Positions 1-11,640 of a stretch of DNA of 64,000 nucleotides are shown here, piece after piece (position 1 is the stretch's first letter; each line of letters opens with the position of its first letter). The notes beneath the pieces were generated by a model. That model made no database searches. It was not told the origin of the DNA and was given only the letters and a program-made list of their open reading frames with translations. The DNA is from Welwitschia mirabilis (Eukaryota > Gnetophyta > Gnetopsida > Welwitschiales). The translations under genes and the position numbers were made by a program. Where the stretch lies: the NCBI GenBank assembly GCA_051453625.1, contig JBOZIK010000001.1, positions 89,850,951-89,914,950 of the forward strand, given 5' to 3'.

Positions 1-1359
1 AATAGATCAAGCAAGAAACTAAATTTTAAATGTCATCTTATTAATAATTCAAATTCAAAATGGGGAAAAACTAATTAAATAATCTTATTTAATCTTAAGA
101 ATTTAGAAATACTGATGACATAGAACCTTTATAATTAATAAGATTAATATTCATTTGAAAAATAAGTAACTCATTATGAATAGGTAGGATTTAATTTATG
201 CAAAAACCCAAGGCTAGATACCACAAATCTAAAAACATTAGACTTCATTCTAATTAGATATTTTAAATTTTAAAATGTAATATATTCTAATGGGATTAGT
301 AATTTTATGTAAAAAAATAAAATCCTAGAAGAGAATAATGAATTACAAATATATTAGTTTTGTATATGACCACTTTTTATATAGGATTAAAAAGCTAAAT
401 ATGGGATAATGAATTAAGGTTTTTATTATTCTGGTTTAAGCTATAATACTATGATTGATTTAATTAAAATAGAAATAATGAAGGATATTGAATTAGATCA
501 CATTATAGTTAATCTAGCATTCATTTATTTCAAAAATCAGACAATGACTTTAAAAGTTCAACATTACTTGGATTAATATATATCTACAAAACAAAAGGGC
601 TCTAGTCCTATAAATTATGTGTTATAAAAGCTATCTTCTAAGTAAATCACATGTTATAAACTCCTAGATAAGTGTTCTATAGTTTGTCTATCATGAAATT
701 GAATAAAACCATGCAATAATGTGTTCTTAGAAATAACATTATTTTGATTTCTTAAATGAATAAAATATTAAAAAAATACAAACATCATCATGATAAATAA
801 TTATTTCATTAAGGTGAATTAAATTTTAAAATAAAGTAAATGAAATTTAAAATGTAATCATAGATAATAAAAAAATTAATGATAAAACATATATGGCTAG
901 GATATTACGCATTCTTAGATAAGAGAAAGAAAAACAACATAATGATTGTTCCAAAGATGCTAGAGATTCTAGAAGATAATCTTTTAGATTCCATTAGAGC
1001 CATAGAAGAACTAGGAGTCAAAGCCGATACTAGTAAACAAGGTGGAGCTAAAAGTAAATCCTAATAAACTAGGTAAAGAACATGACTAAGATGCATAAAA
1101 TTCCATTAAAGAAGTAACCTTAAAAGACCTTAGATATGACAAAGAAGCTAGTATCATGACTACAATCATTACAATAACTACAAAAAAAATTCTAGTTCTC
1201 ACTTCCATTGTGGTTTAAAGATCTACTTCTCCTCTTCTTTTATTCTCATTTTTATTGAAAGTAAAGTCTCATGTTAAAAAATATGTAGAATGTATAAATT
1301 ATAACATTGAAGAAATAGCAAAATGCAAATGTTGGAGTTAATATAGCCTTAAACACTAT
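1..1359. other. AT-rich flank, no recognised gene
   Basis: No domain, RNA gene or repeat family could be recognised here. A 61-codon plus-strand reading frame at 879-1064 has an acidic, Lys-rich composition and more mixed codons than its surroundings, but it has no familiar motif or partner exon and could be chance. The stretch ends at a 36-N run (1360-1395) that hides the left edge of the first LTR. Confidence 0.5.
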
Positions 1360-1395
1360 NNNNNNNNNNNNNNNNNNNNNNNNNNNNNNNNNNNN

Positions 1396-3729
1396 AATAA
1401 ATTAACCTTATTAAAAGACACTAATATAATCAATTTTGACATAAACACATGTCTTCTATTGATTTTCATATTACTTAATGCACTTAACTGTTTCTCCATG
1501 ACATTTTTAGGATGCTTAAGCTAAATTGAAAGACATGGCTTAGTTTCACAATCATCAAACTTAAAATGCTAATACCATTAGCTAAGACTATTGGCACTAC
1601 CAACCTATGAGCTTAAACCACCTCTAAAATCACATTCATGACATGTTACGAAATATTAAATAGAATGCAATTATAGCCTTAATTAAATTTCACATCCAAA
1701 ATTACTTGCATTCCTATTGACATGTGGCATTGATGATGAGGATTTACAAAGTGATATTTTATAGGGATGATTAGGATGATGATGGAAACACATGGTGTAT
1801 TTAGCAGCTGGTGGTGGTTAAGCACTCTAAAGTCAAGTGGTGGAATTATCATAAGCATCTTCACTAACTAGAAGAAAAGACAAATAATCCTACCTAATGT
1901 AATCATGTAATTGTCCACCTAATGCTATAAGCCAAGGCCTGTAATCACTCCTCTCTATCATCTCTTACTATAAAAGAGACTTGGACCCTTCATTGTATTA
2001 TCTTTGCCTTGAATAAATTGAAGCACTTTTGGGCATTGACCTGTGATGTCTTTCTAAGAAACTCTTTAAGGAAGTAAGCTAGTCTTCAATAATTATCTAA
2101 GAACTTCTTCTTTTTTCTTCCTTTGCTCTAAANNNNNNNNNNNNNNNNNNNNNNNNNNNNNNNNNNNNNNNNNNNNNNNNNNNNNNNNNNNNNNNNNNNN
2201 NNNNNNNNNNNNNNNNNNNNNNNNNNNNNNNNNNNNNNNNNNNNNNNNNNNNNNNNNNNNNNNNNNNNNNNNNNNNNNNNNNNNNNNNNNNNNNNNNNNN
2301 NNNNNNNNNNNNNNNNNNNNNNNNNNNNNNNNNNNNNNNNNNNNNNNNNNNNNNNNNNNNNNNNNNNNNNNNNNNNNNNNNNNNNNNNNNNNNNNNNNNN
2401 NNNNNNNNNNNNNNNNNNNNNNNNNNNNNNNNNNNNNNNNNNNNNNNNNNNNNNNNNNNNNNNNNNNNNNNNNNNNNNNNNNNNNNNNNNNNNNNNNNNN
2501 NNNNNNNNNNNNNNNNNNNNNNNNNNNNNNNNNNNNNNNNNNNNNNNNNNNNNNNNNNNNNNNNNNNNNNNNNNNNNNNNNNNNNNNNNNNNNNNNNNNN
2601 NNNNNNNNNNNNNNNNNNNNNNNNNNNNNNNNNNNNNNNNNNNNNNNNNNNNNNNNNNNNNNNNNNNNNNNNNNNNNNNNNNNNNNNNNNCTTCTTCTTT
2701 TTTCTTCCTTTGCTTTAAAGTTATTCTTATTTTATAATAAAGAATTTGTTTTATTTGATTTTAATTTATGATTGATATCATAATTATAATACTTATGTAA
2801 TTTCTTTAAATATTAATTTTGTTCTATTTACATGAATTACTTTTATCACTTAGTCTTTTAATTTCATAGCTCATAAGCACGTTAGGAATCCTTACATTTA
2901 TTTTATTATTTTAACATTCAGTGTTAATTAAATTCACCAATTATCATATGAAAGATGATATTATGCCTCATGACTTGAGCCAAATGCACTTGATGATTTA
3001 AAATATTTTTAAAAAAAGGTGATTAGATAACATTAGATTAAATAAGTACTTAAGGATAAATCAAAAATACCTTGGAGCTAGTTTGTTTCTTCTCTCTAAC
3101 ACAAATTTCATCTCTAAAAATTAGTTCTTATTTTTTATTTCTTTTTGTAACTTGATTTAAAGTTAAAGCGGGATAAATATGAACCAATACCCAATGTTGT
3201 CCCTGAGAAAGAATAATAGCTAAGTGAAAACTTAGCCTAAGNNNNNNNNNNNNNNNNNNNNNNNNNNNNNNNNNNNNNNNNNNNNNNNNNNNNNNNNNNN
3301 NNNNNNNNNNNNNNNNNNNNNNNNNNNNNNNNNNNNNNNNNCATAAGCGCGTTAGGAGTCCTTACATTTATATTATTATTCTAACATTCAGTGTTAATTA
3401 AATTCACCAATTATCATATGAAAGATGAGATTATGCCTCATGACTTGAGCCAAATGCACTTGATGATTTAAAATATTTTTAAAAAAAGGTGATTAGATAA
3501 AATTAGATTAAGAAGTACTTAAGGATAAATAAAAAATGCCTTGGAGCTAGTTTGTTCCTTCTCTCTAACACAAATTTCATCTCTAAAAATCAGTTCTTAT
3601 TTTTTATTTCTTTTTGTAACTTGATTTAAAGTTAAAGTGAGATAAATATGAATCAATACCCAATGTTATCCCTGAGAAAGAATAATAGCTAAGTGAAAAC
3701 TTAGTCTAAGTCTAAGAAATTATATTACA
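1396..3729 (+). repeat. Athila-like LTR (left copy), inflated by gaps
   Basis: Homologous along its length to the LTR at 25441-27537 and, reversed, to 9131-10485 and 15298-16620. The first 40 or so bases are missing in the N run before it. It ends ...TTACA at 3729, followed by a 12-nt spacer and the primer site. It contains N runs at 2133-2690 and 3242-3341 whose flanks repeat (about 29 bp and 370 bp). Without those, length falls to about 1.28 kb plus the missing start, matching the other LTRs (about 1.32-1.36 kb). Confidence 0.8.
1969..1976 (+). promoter_or_regulatory. TATA box of Athila-like LTR
   Basis: TATAAAAG lies at the position equivalent to TATAAAAG in the LTR of copy C (26198-26205), with matching flanks. 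It is the likely core promoter for the element transcript; activity cannot be judged. Confidence 0.5.
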
Positions 3730-3741
3730 ATTATTAGAATT

Positions 3742-3759
3742 TGGTGTTGTTGCTAGGGA
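3742..3759 (+). promoter_or_regulatory. Decayed primer-binding site (tRNA-Asp type)
   Basis: TGGTGTTGTTGCTAGGGA compares with TGGCGCCGTTGCCGGGGA, the complement of the plant tRNA-Asp 3' end used by Athila elements. The five differences are all C-to-T or G-to-A, at CG or CCG sites. It lies 12 nt after the LTR end, as in the other copies. Confidence 0.8.
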
Positions 3760-4212
3760 AAATGGTAAAGTAGTAGATCATAGGAGTACTATTTTTTTTA
3801 ACAAGTTTTTACTTATTTTTATTGACACCTGAGTTGGTTCTTTTTCTTTTTTCTTTATGTATTTCTTTTTTTTTTCTTTTGAATGATTAGTATTAGGCAT
3901 TGTAGTGTTACCTAAACTAGTATAGCTTGTTTTAAGGTTTGTTTTTATTTCCTAACATATTATTTATAAGTCTAACATTTTTTTATACATTTCTTTTTAA
4001 GTGTTAAAAAATTAAAATAATGTAAAACTTTTTATCTAAACATTGCATTGCATGCATTTCTTTTCTTGCTACATTTTCTATGTTTTTTTTTCATTCTTAC
4101 ATTTCATTGAGTGAATAAAACATTAAATTTTCTTAAAATATTTTCACGCAAATTCATTATGTTGGACTTGATTTTATTCACCTTCATTATCTCTATTTTA
4201 TTTTATTGAAAA
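3760..4212 (+). other. 5' leader of Athila-like element
   Basis: T-rich untranslated leader downstream of the primer site. It matches the leader of copy C (about 16709-17200) in order and content, including a shared 'AAACATTG' stretch and a T-rich tract. No reading frame of note. Confidence 0.6.
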
Positions 4213-5032
4213 TCTTTAGGATAGTGAACTAGTCTTCAAGGATTGTCCAAGAAGTTATTCTTATTTCTTCTTCCTTTGCTGTAAAGTTATTCTTATTTTG
4301 TTATACAAAAGTTATTTTCTTTAATTTTGATTCATGATTAATATCATAATTAAAATGCTTAGGTAACTTCTTTAACTATTAAGTTTGTTTTATTTGTGAG
4401 AATCACTTTTATTACTTAGTATTTAATTTCATAGATCTTAAATAATTTAAGAGTTCTTACTTTTTATTGTTATTTTAAGGTTAAATAATTAAGTAAATTT
4501 ATCAATTATCATATAGAGAATAAGAATATTCCTCATTTTTTAACCCAAATGCACTTGATGGTTTGAAGTATTTTGTAGCAAAGATTATTAGATAACATCA
4601 CATTAAAGGAGTACTTANNNNNNNNNNNNNNNNNNNNNNNNNNNNNNNNNNNNNNNNNNNNNNNNNNNNNNNNNNNNNNNNNNNNNNNNNNNNNNNNNNN
4701 NNNNNNNNNNNNNNNNNTTTTTTAAGCCAAATGCACTTGATGGTTTGAAGTATTTTGTAGCAAAGATGATTAGATAACATCGCATAAAAGGAGTACTTAA
4801 GGAAGAACTGATAATACCTTGGAGCTCATTTTCTTTTTGTCCTCTCTAAGATGAATTTCATCTCCAAAAATTAAATCATCCAAAAATTAACTCATCTCTT
4901 GTTCTTGTTTATTTCTGTTCATAACTTTCTTTAAAGTTAAAAAGGCATAAATCTGACCCAGTACCCAAGTTATCTCTAAGAAAGAACAATAGGTAAGTGA
5001 AAACATTGCTTAAATCTAAGACATTGTACTAC
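4213..5032 (+). repeat. 3' half of a second Athila-like LTR
   Basis: From about 4213 ('AGTGAACTAGTCTTCAAGGA') the sequence matches the 3' half of the LTR in copies C and G and ends ...ACTACA at 5032, followed by ATTAATAGATTTTGG, the start of the usual spacer and primer site. A 100-N gap (4618-4717) is flanked by an 82-bp duplication. The 5' half of this LTR, including its TATA box, is absent. Confidence 0.7.
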
Positions 5033-5048
5033 AATTAATAGATTTTGG

Positions 5049-5690
5049 AGTGGAAGTTTCATTTCATAGACCAAAGGACATTTTTTGTAAGTTAGCATTC
5101 CATAGGGATAAGTGAAGAAGGTTTGATGTTGACCTTTAAGAGCAATTTCAATCTGATTATAATCTCAGTATCCATCTAAGAAACTGTAAAAAGGGTGTCT
5201 TGTGAGTTATTTTAAAACTTGATCTATGAAAGGAAGAGGATAATGATATTTTCTAAACACAGCTTTCAATTTCTTATAATGAATACACATCCTCCATTTT
5301 ATAGCAAGTTTGGTAGGTTTAAGCTCATTATGCTCATTAAGAATAAGAGTAATTCTTTACTATGGTATGAGTTAAAATTATTCATGTCTTGTCTAAAATA
5401 GGATAGATAATCCCATTATTGAGGAGTTTAATTACTTTATTTTTAACTACTTCCCTCATAATTAGGTTTATCCTTTATTGTTCTTTAATGGATTATTTGG
5501 CATTTTCCTCTAAATAGATATGATTCATACTAGGGTTAATGCTTTTGGAAGAGGGCCTATTCTATTACTTTTTTTTTCCTTCTTAAGATTTTAAGAAATT
5601 TATCCTTTTGGGATGAGATTAAGGAATAATTTATAACTACTAGAAAGATGGTATTATTCCTTAAGAAAGCATATTTTAGATTACTAGGTA
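5049..5690 (-). pseudogene. Reverse transcriptase, N-terminal part (unit A, truncated)
   Basis: Translating the minus strand gives a run of Athila/Tat-type RT motifs in the expected order: a linker like 'LELKPLPSNLKYAFLR' at about 5.7 kb, then 'YHYPLPFIDQ', 'SFLDGY', 'YPYG' (about 5099-5110) and 'SFGL', separated by stops where Gln, Cys or Trp would be expected. The domain normally continues to the YxDD/FMDD active site, but here homology stops at about 5049, where plus-strand LTR begins. The active-site half is therefore absent. It would have copied element RNA into DNA. Confidence 0.8.
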
Positions 5691-6420
5691 AGGGTTTAAG
5701 TTCTAATTCAACTTTGTTTTGATCTATGAGGCATGTTTCTTGAGATAAATCTATTTTATCATTTTTGAGAGAGTGAGAATTGAATTTCTGATCCTTAACA
5801 AGGCGTTTTATCCTATCTACATTCTTTACCCCTTCATCATTTGATGGTAACTTTATGCCATTAAAGATGTTTAGATCTATGATCATATTACCAAATGAAA
5901 TTTTCATTAATACATTTTTGAAATTGATTAAGATATTTGAAGTTGCTACAAATAATCTTCCTAATATGATAAGCACTATTTGGCTTGATGCATTCTCCAT
6001 GTCCAAGACCACAAAATCTATTGGGNNNNNNNNNNNNNNNNNNNNNNNNNNNNNNNNNNNNNNNNNNNNNNNNNNNNNNNNNNNNNNNNNNNNNNNNNNN
6101 NNNNNNNNNNNNNNNNNNNNNNNNNATCTTCCTAATATGATAAGCATTATTTGGCTTGATGCATTCTCCATGTCCAAGACCACAAAATCTATTGGGAAGT
6201 AACAACTATTCATTTTTACTATGACATCCTTGATGACTCCTAATGGTGTTTTAGTAGAGCTGTCCACTAATTGGAGTTGGATTTTGTATTCTTAAGTCCT
6301 TATAAGCTTAAATCCTTATAGGTTCTATAAGGGAGTAAGTTTTTACTGGCTTCTAAATCTAACAAAGTTCTCTTGAATTATTTATTGCCTATGGTAATGG
6401 CAATTGTAGGACATCTAATG
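5691..6420 (-). pseudogene. Aspartic protease of gag-pol (unit A)
   Basis: The minus strand encodes a retropepsin of Athila type: an active-site region reading LLDLEASKNLLPY at about 6.35 kb (family form D-L-G-A-S, so the Gly is Glu here, a G-to-A change), then a segment 'TPLGVI', then 'FVVLDMENA', 'LIILGR' and 'FGNMIIDLNIFN' (within 5557-6267). The enzyme would cut the gag-pol polyprotein. A 100-N gap at 6026-6125 is flanked by a 70-bp duplication (5955-6025 and 6126-6195) that repeats the same protein stretch, so the apparent 236-codon frame is an assembly product. Confidence 0.8.
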
Positions 6421-8250
6421 TCTTTAGAATTTAATGGGAATTGGTTTTGGAGAATTGTACTTGTTTGTTGAGCTAAAAAGGATTTAGATTTTATGTTCGT
6501 TCACCTTTTTATAGTGCATAACTCCTTAAGAAATTTAGCATAGGAGGGATCTATTTGATGGCTTCTAGAAGGGGAATGTTTGTCTTAACTTCTTTAACAA
6601 TTTCTAGGGCCTCTAATTACTTTTTCATAATGTTTTTATTTCTAAGATATTAGGGAAAAGGTAATGGTTTCTTGTAAATAGGTAATAAGTCTTTACTCTT
6701 ATCCTTTTCCTTAGTGTCTATGAGATTTTATTTATCCGTAGGCTTATTTTATATAGATGGATTTTCTAGCTCTTTTTCACTCTTAAGGTATATATACTTG
6801 ATCTCTTCTAAGTGTTCTACCCCTTCTGTAAATCTAGTTTTTTTTGGAATTGCTTGAACATTCATATGGATTTTTCCTATTTTTCTTTATTTTATTGATG
6901 AAATAATGTAGATGGTGGTTTGTTGAAGTTGGTTTATGCTCTATTCAAGCCTTTGATTTGTTTGTTCAAATCTTTGATTTATTTGCATTTGTATTTTCAT
7001 AAACATTTTGAGGGTATCCTCTAATAAGTTAGACAAATTGATTAATGGTTTAATGATGAAGGATAAGAATTAGAAGATGAGGGGAATGAATTTTTAGGTT
7101 AAAAATAGTTTATCATGGAACATTGCCTTACTTCTAAGAGGAATTTGGATGACCTCACCAACTAGAAATATAAGTGTTCAAGTATGGATTGTTTTGGGGG
7201 TTTTGCCATTAGTGTTCTATCACATTTATTTGTTCATTAACTATGTTTTGAAATAAATAAATTAATAGGAATTTAGCGATTTTATAATTGCCTATATGAC
7301 AGTTTAAACACTTAAGTCTAGTGAACACAGATGAGATTGAAGGTGAGGTGGTTAATGATTCTAATTTTTTTACTAGTTCATCAAGTTTTCTATTTATTTT
7401 AAAGTTTTCTAGGATTTTAAAAATACTAGTTAATCTAACTAATGATGTAAGCATGAACTCTCTTTAGGTTTCTTTTAATTTTTTGAGCTCTTAGCTAAAC
7501 TTTCTAAATACTCCCAAAGCTCATCTAAGGGCATGCTCACAAAATTATCATAGCCCATCATTTCCACTAGTTAATAGTTATTTGTGGATAATCCATCATA
7601 AAATAAACTTATCTTATTCCATAGTTTAAAATCATGTTAGGGAAATTTAAGTAATAGATCTTTATATCTTTCTAAGATTTGGGAGAAAGTTTCATGATTC
7701 TTCTATTGAAAGTCCATGATTTCTTCTCTAAGCATGTTTGTCCTGTAACTGGGAAAGAACTTAGAGATGAATGATTTATTTAAATCCATTAAATTTGTAA
7801 TAAGAAGTATTTTAATATGTATAATTAGAATTTTACCTTCTCTTTCAGGGGAAATAAAATAAGATAAGTATAAGTTCGTCATGAATATTAGGATACTAAG
7901 GGATGGTTAATAAGATACATGCAAATTACTTAAGGAATAAATATGGATCTTCAGGTTCAAGGACATGAAAATGGGGCAAGATCTAGATAATAAAAGGTTT
8001 AAATTCTAGCCTATAGTTAATAGGTGGTAGAACTCTATAAATGGTGTTCCTAAGATTTGCAATTAGAGGTAATTATGAAGGGTTTACATAGGATGATTAG
8101 TAATAGTAGTGAGAGCAACTTATTGTTTGACTACTTTTCAGGTGAAATAGTAGGATGTTAACCTATTGAGCATTTTTTAATTCAACATATCTTCATCAAA
8201 GGAATCAAGCAGGTTATTTAAATTATATTAAGATAAGTCAGTTTAATTGT
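6421..8250 (-). pseudogene. gag polyprotein (unit A)
   Basis: Minus-strand translation shows the plant retrotransposon gag pattern: 'SILIFMTNLYLSYF' near 7.9 kb, 'FISKFFPSYRTNMLREEI' and 'ERYKDLL' near 7.7-7.6 kb, then a Cys-rich zone (7209-7454) with 'CLNCHIGNY', where a CCHC knuckle has lost its His (Tyr) and last Cys, followed by 'VNEQINVIEH' and 'QNPQNNPYLNTY', and at about 6.65 kb 'KPLPFPQYLRNK'-like sequence before the protease (a stop interrupts it). Gag builds the particle. Stops fall mostly at Gln and Trp positions. Frameshifts prevent exact limits. Confidence 0.75.
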
Positions 8251-9100
8251 TTTAATTATTTTGTAAGATTGAGGTTTATTCTTATTAAGAATCATCTCAA
8301 GCTCAGTGTCATTTTTGATTCTAAGTTCTCTTATTCTATTATGACATAGTACATGATTTCATGTTGTCTTAGATTAATCTTCTTATTTTATCATGGGTTT
8401 AGAGCATGTAAGGATCAGGCTCAAATGGTTGCAAGAATATTTTAAACAATAAACAAGAAATGTTTTTAGAGCCTATAAGTCCATTCAGTTTCATAGGTTA
8501 CAAGGAAGGTCATATCAAAAGAATGAAGTATTATTGAATAGAAAGGCAACAATTCCAATGAGAAAAGATGATGGTGTTAGTTAGGTTTAGAGTTTTGGAT
8601 TCTAGTTTGACAAATAAGTTTATTAATCATGCATAAAATGTTTACAATATTCAGGCCATAATGAAATAAAATAGAGATGAAAAACATGAATAAAATTTAG
8701 TCCAACATAATGAAATAATGAGAAAGAATTTTAAGAAAAATTTAAGATTTTATGCATGAAGTGAAATGCAAGAATTAAAATAACAAAATGTGAAAAATGA
8801 AATAGGAAAAGAAAGGCACATAACACAATGTTTAGTTAATAAGTTTTAATTGTTTTTTAAGTTTATTCAAACTTCAAAAGAAACTAAAAATAATCATAAA
8901 ATAATTTAGGAAGTAAAAAATAGATCTTATTGAAAGAACTATTAATAACCACTAGAAAGAACTAAAAATAGATCTTATTGAAAGAACTAGTTTGGATATC
9001 ACTAAAAAAAGGAACAGTGCCCATCAATAGAGAAAGAATATTATGTATAAACCTGTAAAAACAAAAACTAGTACTTCTTTAAGATACTACCATGTCATTG
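8251..9100 (-). other. 5' leader of unit A
   Basis: Region between primer site and gag on the minus strand. It matches, in the same orientation, 14461-15267 of unit B and, reversed, the leaders at 3760-4212 and 16709-17540. No RNA gene or long frame. Confidence 0.5.
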
Positions 9101-9118
9101 TCCTTAGCAATGATGTTA
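9101..9118 (-). promoter_or_regulatory. Decayed primer-binding site (unit A)
   Basis: On the plus strand TCCTTAGCAATGATGTTA, the reverse of a tRNA-Asp type site (TCCCCGGCAACGGCGCCA). All eight differences are transitions. It sits 12 nt from the LTR edge at 9131. Confidence 0.75.
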
Positions 9119-9130
9119 AAATCTATTAAT

Positions 9131-10485
9131 TATGATATAATGTCTTAGATTTTTACATGAGTTTTTACTTAGCTATCATTCTTCCTCAGGGATACATTGT
9201 GTATTAATTCAAATTTACACCACTTTACCTTTAAATAAAATTATGAAAAGAAATAAAAGAGAAGAAGAAATGAAGTAATTTTTAGAGATGAAATTCATCT
9301 TAGAGAGGAGGGAAATGAACAAGCTTTAAGGTATTATTCATTTATTCTTAAGTACTTCTTTAATCCAATGTTATCAAATTGTCTTTTTTACAAAATGCGT
9401 CAAACCATCAAGTGCATTTTGATTAAGTCATGGGATATAATCTCATCCTACATATGATAATTAGTAAATTTCATACTTTAATCTTAAAATAATAATAGAA
9501 AGTAAGGACTTCTAAATTATTTAAGATCTATGAAATTAAAAAAAAAGTCATAAAAGTGATCCATACAAATAAAACAAACTTGATAGTTAAAGTAGTTACC
9601 TAAGCATTCCAATTATGATATTACTCATAGATGGAAAAAAAAGAAAAAAATTTTATATTACAAAACAAAACTAAATTTATGGCAAAGAAATAAGGAAGAA
9701 GAAGATATCCTCAAGTAATCCTTAAAGGCTCACTCACTCACTTAAAGAGTCATCTAAAAAGCCATCATAGTTGATGTTATAAAACAATCCAATTTCTCCA
9801 AGGCAAAGATGATAATAAAGGGTCCAAGACCTTTTAATAGTAATGGATGAGGCATAGAGGTAGTTACAAACCCTTGGCTTATAGAATTAGATGGATGATT
9901 ACATGATTACATCAGATAGAATAGTTTGTTTTCTCTTTCATTTAATGAAGATTCTTATAATGATGGCACCACTTAGCTTTAAAATGTTGTATTTATTATC
10001 AACCACTGACTATGCCATGTGTTTTCATCATCATGCTAATTAGTCCTACGAAATATTGCTTTGCGAATCCTTCTCATAATCACTATGTCTCAATAAGAAT
10101 GCAAGTAATTTTACAACTGCCATGTATTGATAAAATGCAAGTAATTTCAAATGTGAAATTTATTAGGCCTATAACTACTTTTTATTTAATCTTTCATGTC
10201 ATGCTATAAACATGAGTTTTAAGGTGGTTTAAGATCATAGGCTAGAGGTACTAGTATTATTAACTAGTGCCACTAGTGTTTTAACTCTAATAATCATGAA
10301 ATTAAACCACGTTCTTCAATTAAGCTTAAGAAACCTAAAAATGTCATGAAAAAATAGTTAAATGCATAATTAATATGAAACTAATGTAAGAAATTTTTTA
10401 ATGATCAAATTAATTGTATTAATGTCTTTTAACAAGGTTTATCAGTTATTTAACTTTATCATAATGTTAATTTTTATGTGTTAGC
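9131..10485 (-). repeat. Athila-like LTR shared by units A and B
   Basis: A gap-free minus-strand LTR of 1,355 bp, starting TGCTAACACA (minus strand, at 10485) after a polypurine tract and ending before the spacer and primer site of unit A. It serves as 3' LTR of unit B and 5' LTR of unit A. It is the best length standard for the family in this window. Confidence 0.8.
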
Positions 10486-10519
10486 AAACCCTCTAACTAG
10501 TCTTTTACTAGTGCCTTAA
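10486..10519 (-). promoter_or_regulatory. Polypurine tract of unit B
   Basis: On the minus strand GACTAGTTAGAGGG directly precedes the LTR start TGCTAACACA, preceded by AAGGCACTAGTAAAA. This matches the pre-LTR motif of copies C and D. It would prime plus-strand DNA synthesis. Confidence 0.65.
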
Positions 10520-11640
10520 TAGAAAGATGATACATAAATAGTTAAACACAAAAAAATAATCAAAGTTGAATGTTCTTAAGCATGAGAAAGATGTAACTTT
10601 GAAAATTTTGTAGCCAATTTTAAGTGATTAAGGCATTAAAAAGTTTTATTATTAAAATCAGATGTTATATGCCCTAATCAAAACTAAACTTGGTTCTTAA
10701 ATTTTGTGGTGAAAATGTTTAAGTTATTTGAGAATATAGACATAGACAGATTGTGGAGAGTTCTTTTCTTAAAAATGATGTAAATTAAGCTAATAAAAAT
10801 GATAAGTTATTTACAACTAAACATGTGCTAAGTGAAAAAAGTATTTGTAAAAACAATTAAAATATCCTAAGTTATCAATTCTTTATTATATTTTTGTACT
10901 TTTAGTGGATTGCAATGTTATCTAAGCTAAGTTTTAAGTAAGTAATTTACATGAATTTATAAAATCAATGAAAATCCTAAGTATGAAAGTTAAGAGATAA
11001 TGATTCACATAAATCCTTTGATTCCCATGTTTTCATTCCTTTATTTTATATTTCTGCCTTAGTATATATTCTTAGAATTATACCTTTAAATCACATTAAG
11101 CATCTACTATTATGACATTTACTACTAATGATGTTAGGCATTTTGTATTATGTAGAATTAGTGCTACATTACTAGTGAGTGTTTATAACCCCAACATAGT
11201 TAAACATGTTACAATCAGATGATTAGAGATACATTACCAGTAGGCGTTCATAGCCTTAATGTAGTTGACTAAACCCAATTAAGGGATTAATGTTATGTGA
11301 TTTTAAAAAAATAGATATATTTTTTTTCTTTTCTTTATCTTCCCATAGTTGTTTTTTATGCATTTTTAGGGGTCATTGGCTTATTAGCATAGTTAAGGCA
11401 ACTCTTATCCCCTTTAAAGGATTTTAATTTAAAGATACATGGAAAGATAGATTCCATGTTTTTAACCATATTTTACCAAAACTAAAACCCTAGGAAAATA
11501 TGTCCTTAATTAATTTACTCAAGATAAGCTTTCTTTTCCTTAAAAACCAATAAGGAAACTTGATCTTAATCATTAATTAAGTGATAATGTAATTAGTTAT
11601 TATTGATTTTTATTTTAAATTCCTTTAACCTAGACCACTA
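10520..11640 (-). other. 3' non-coding region of unit B with 65-bp repeat
   Basis: Between the end of integrase and the polypurine tract. It aligns with 23591-25406 of copy C. At about 11146-11275 two units with a 65-bp period occur (AACATAGTT ending 11201 and AATGTAGTT ending 11266), each a possible RNA hairpin. No reading frame resembling a protein. Confidence 0.6.

Larger units (their letters stand above)
1396..5048 (+). mobile_element. Athila-like Ty3/gypsy fragment (LTR, primer site, leader, second LTR piece)
   Basis: A plus-strand remnant: an LTR (1396-3729), a spacer, a decayed tRNA-Asp type primer-binding site (3742-3759), about 450 bp of 5' leader, then a jump back into the 3' half of the same LTR (about 4213-5032). 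The LTR and leader match the corresponding parts of copy C (16623-17200 and 25441-27537), which fixes family and direction. No gag or pol follows on this strand. At about 5048 it runs into minus-strand reverse transcriptase sequence of unit A, an inverted junction. The middle gaps (558 N and 100 N) and the repeats beside them look artefactual. Recombination between LTRs, or misassembly, could each explain the truncated arrangement. Confidence 0.75.
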
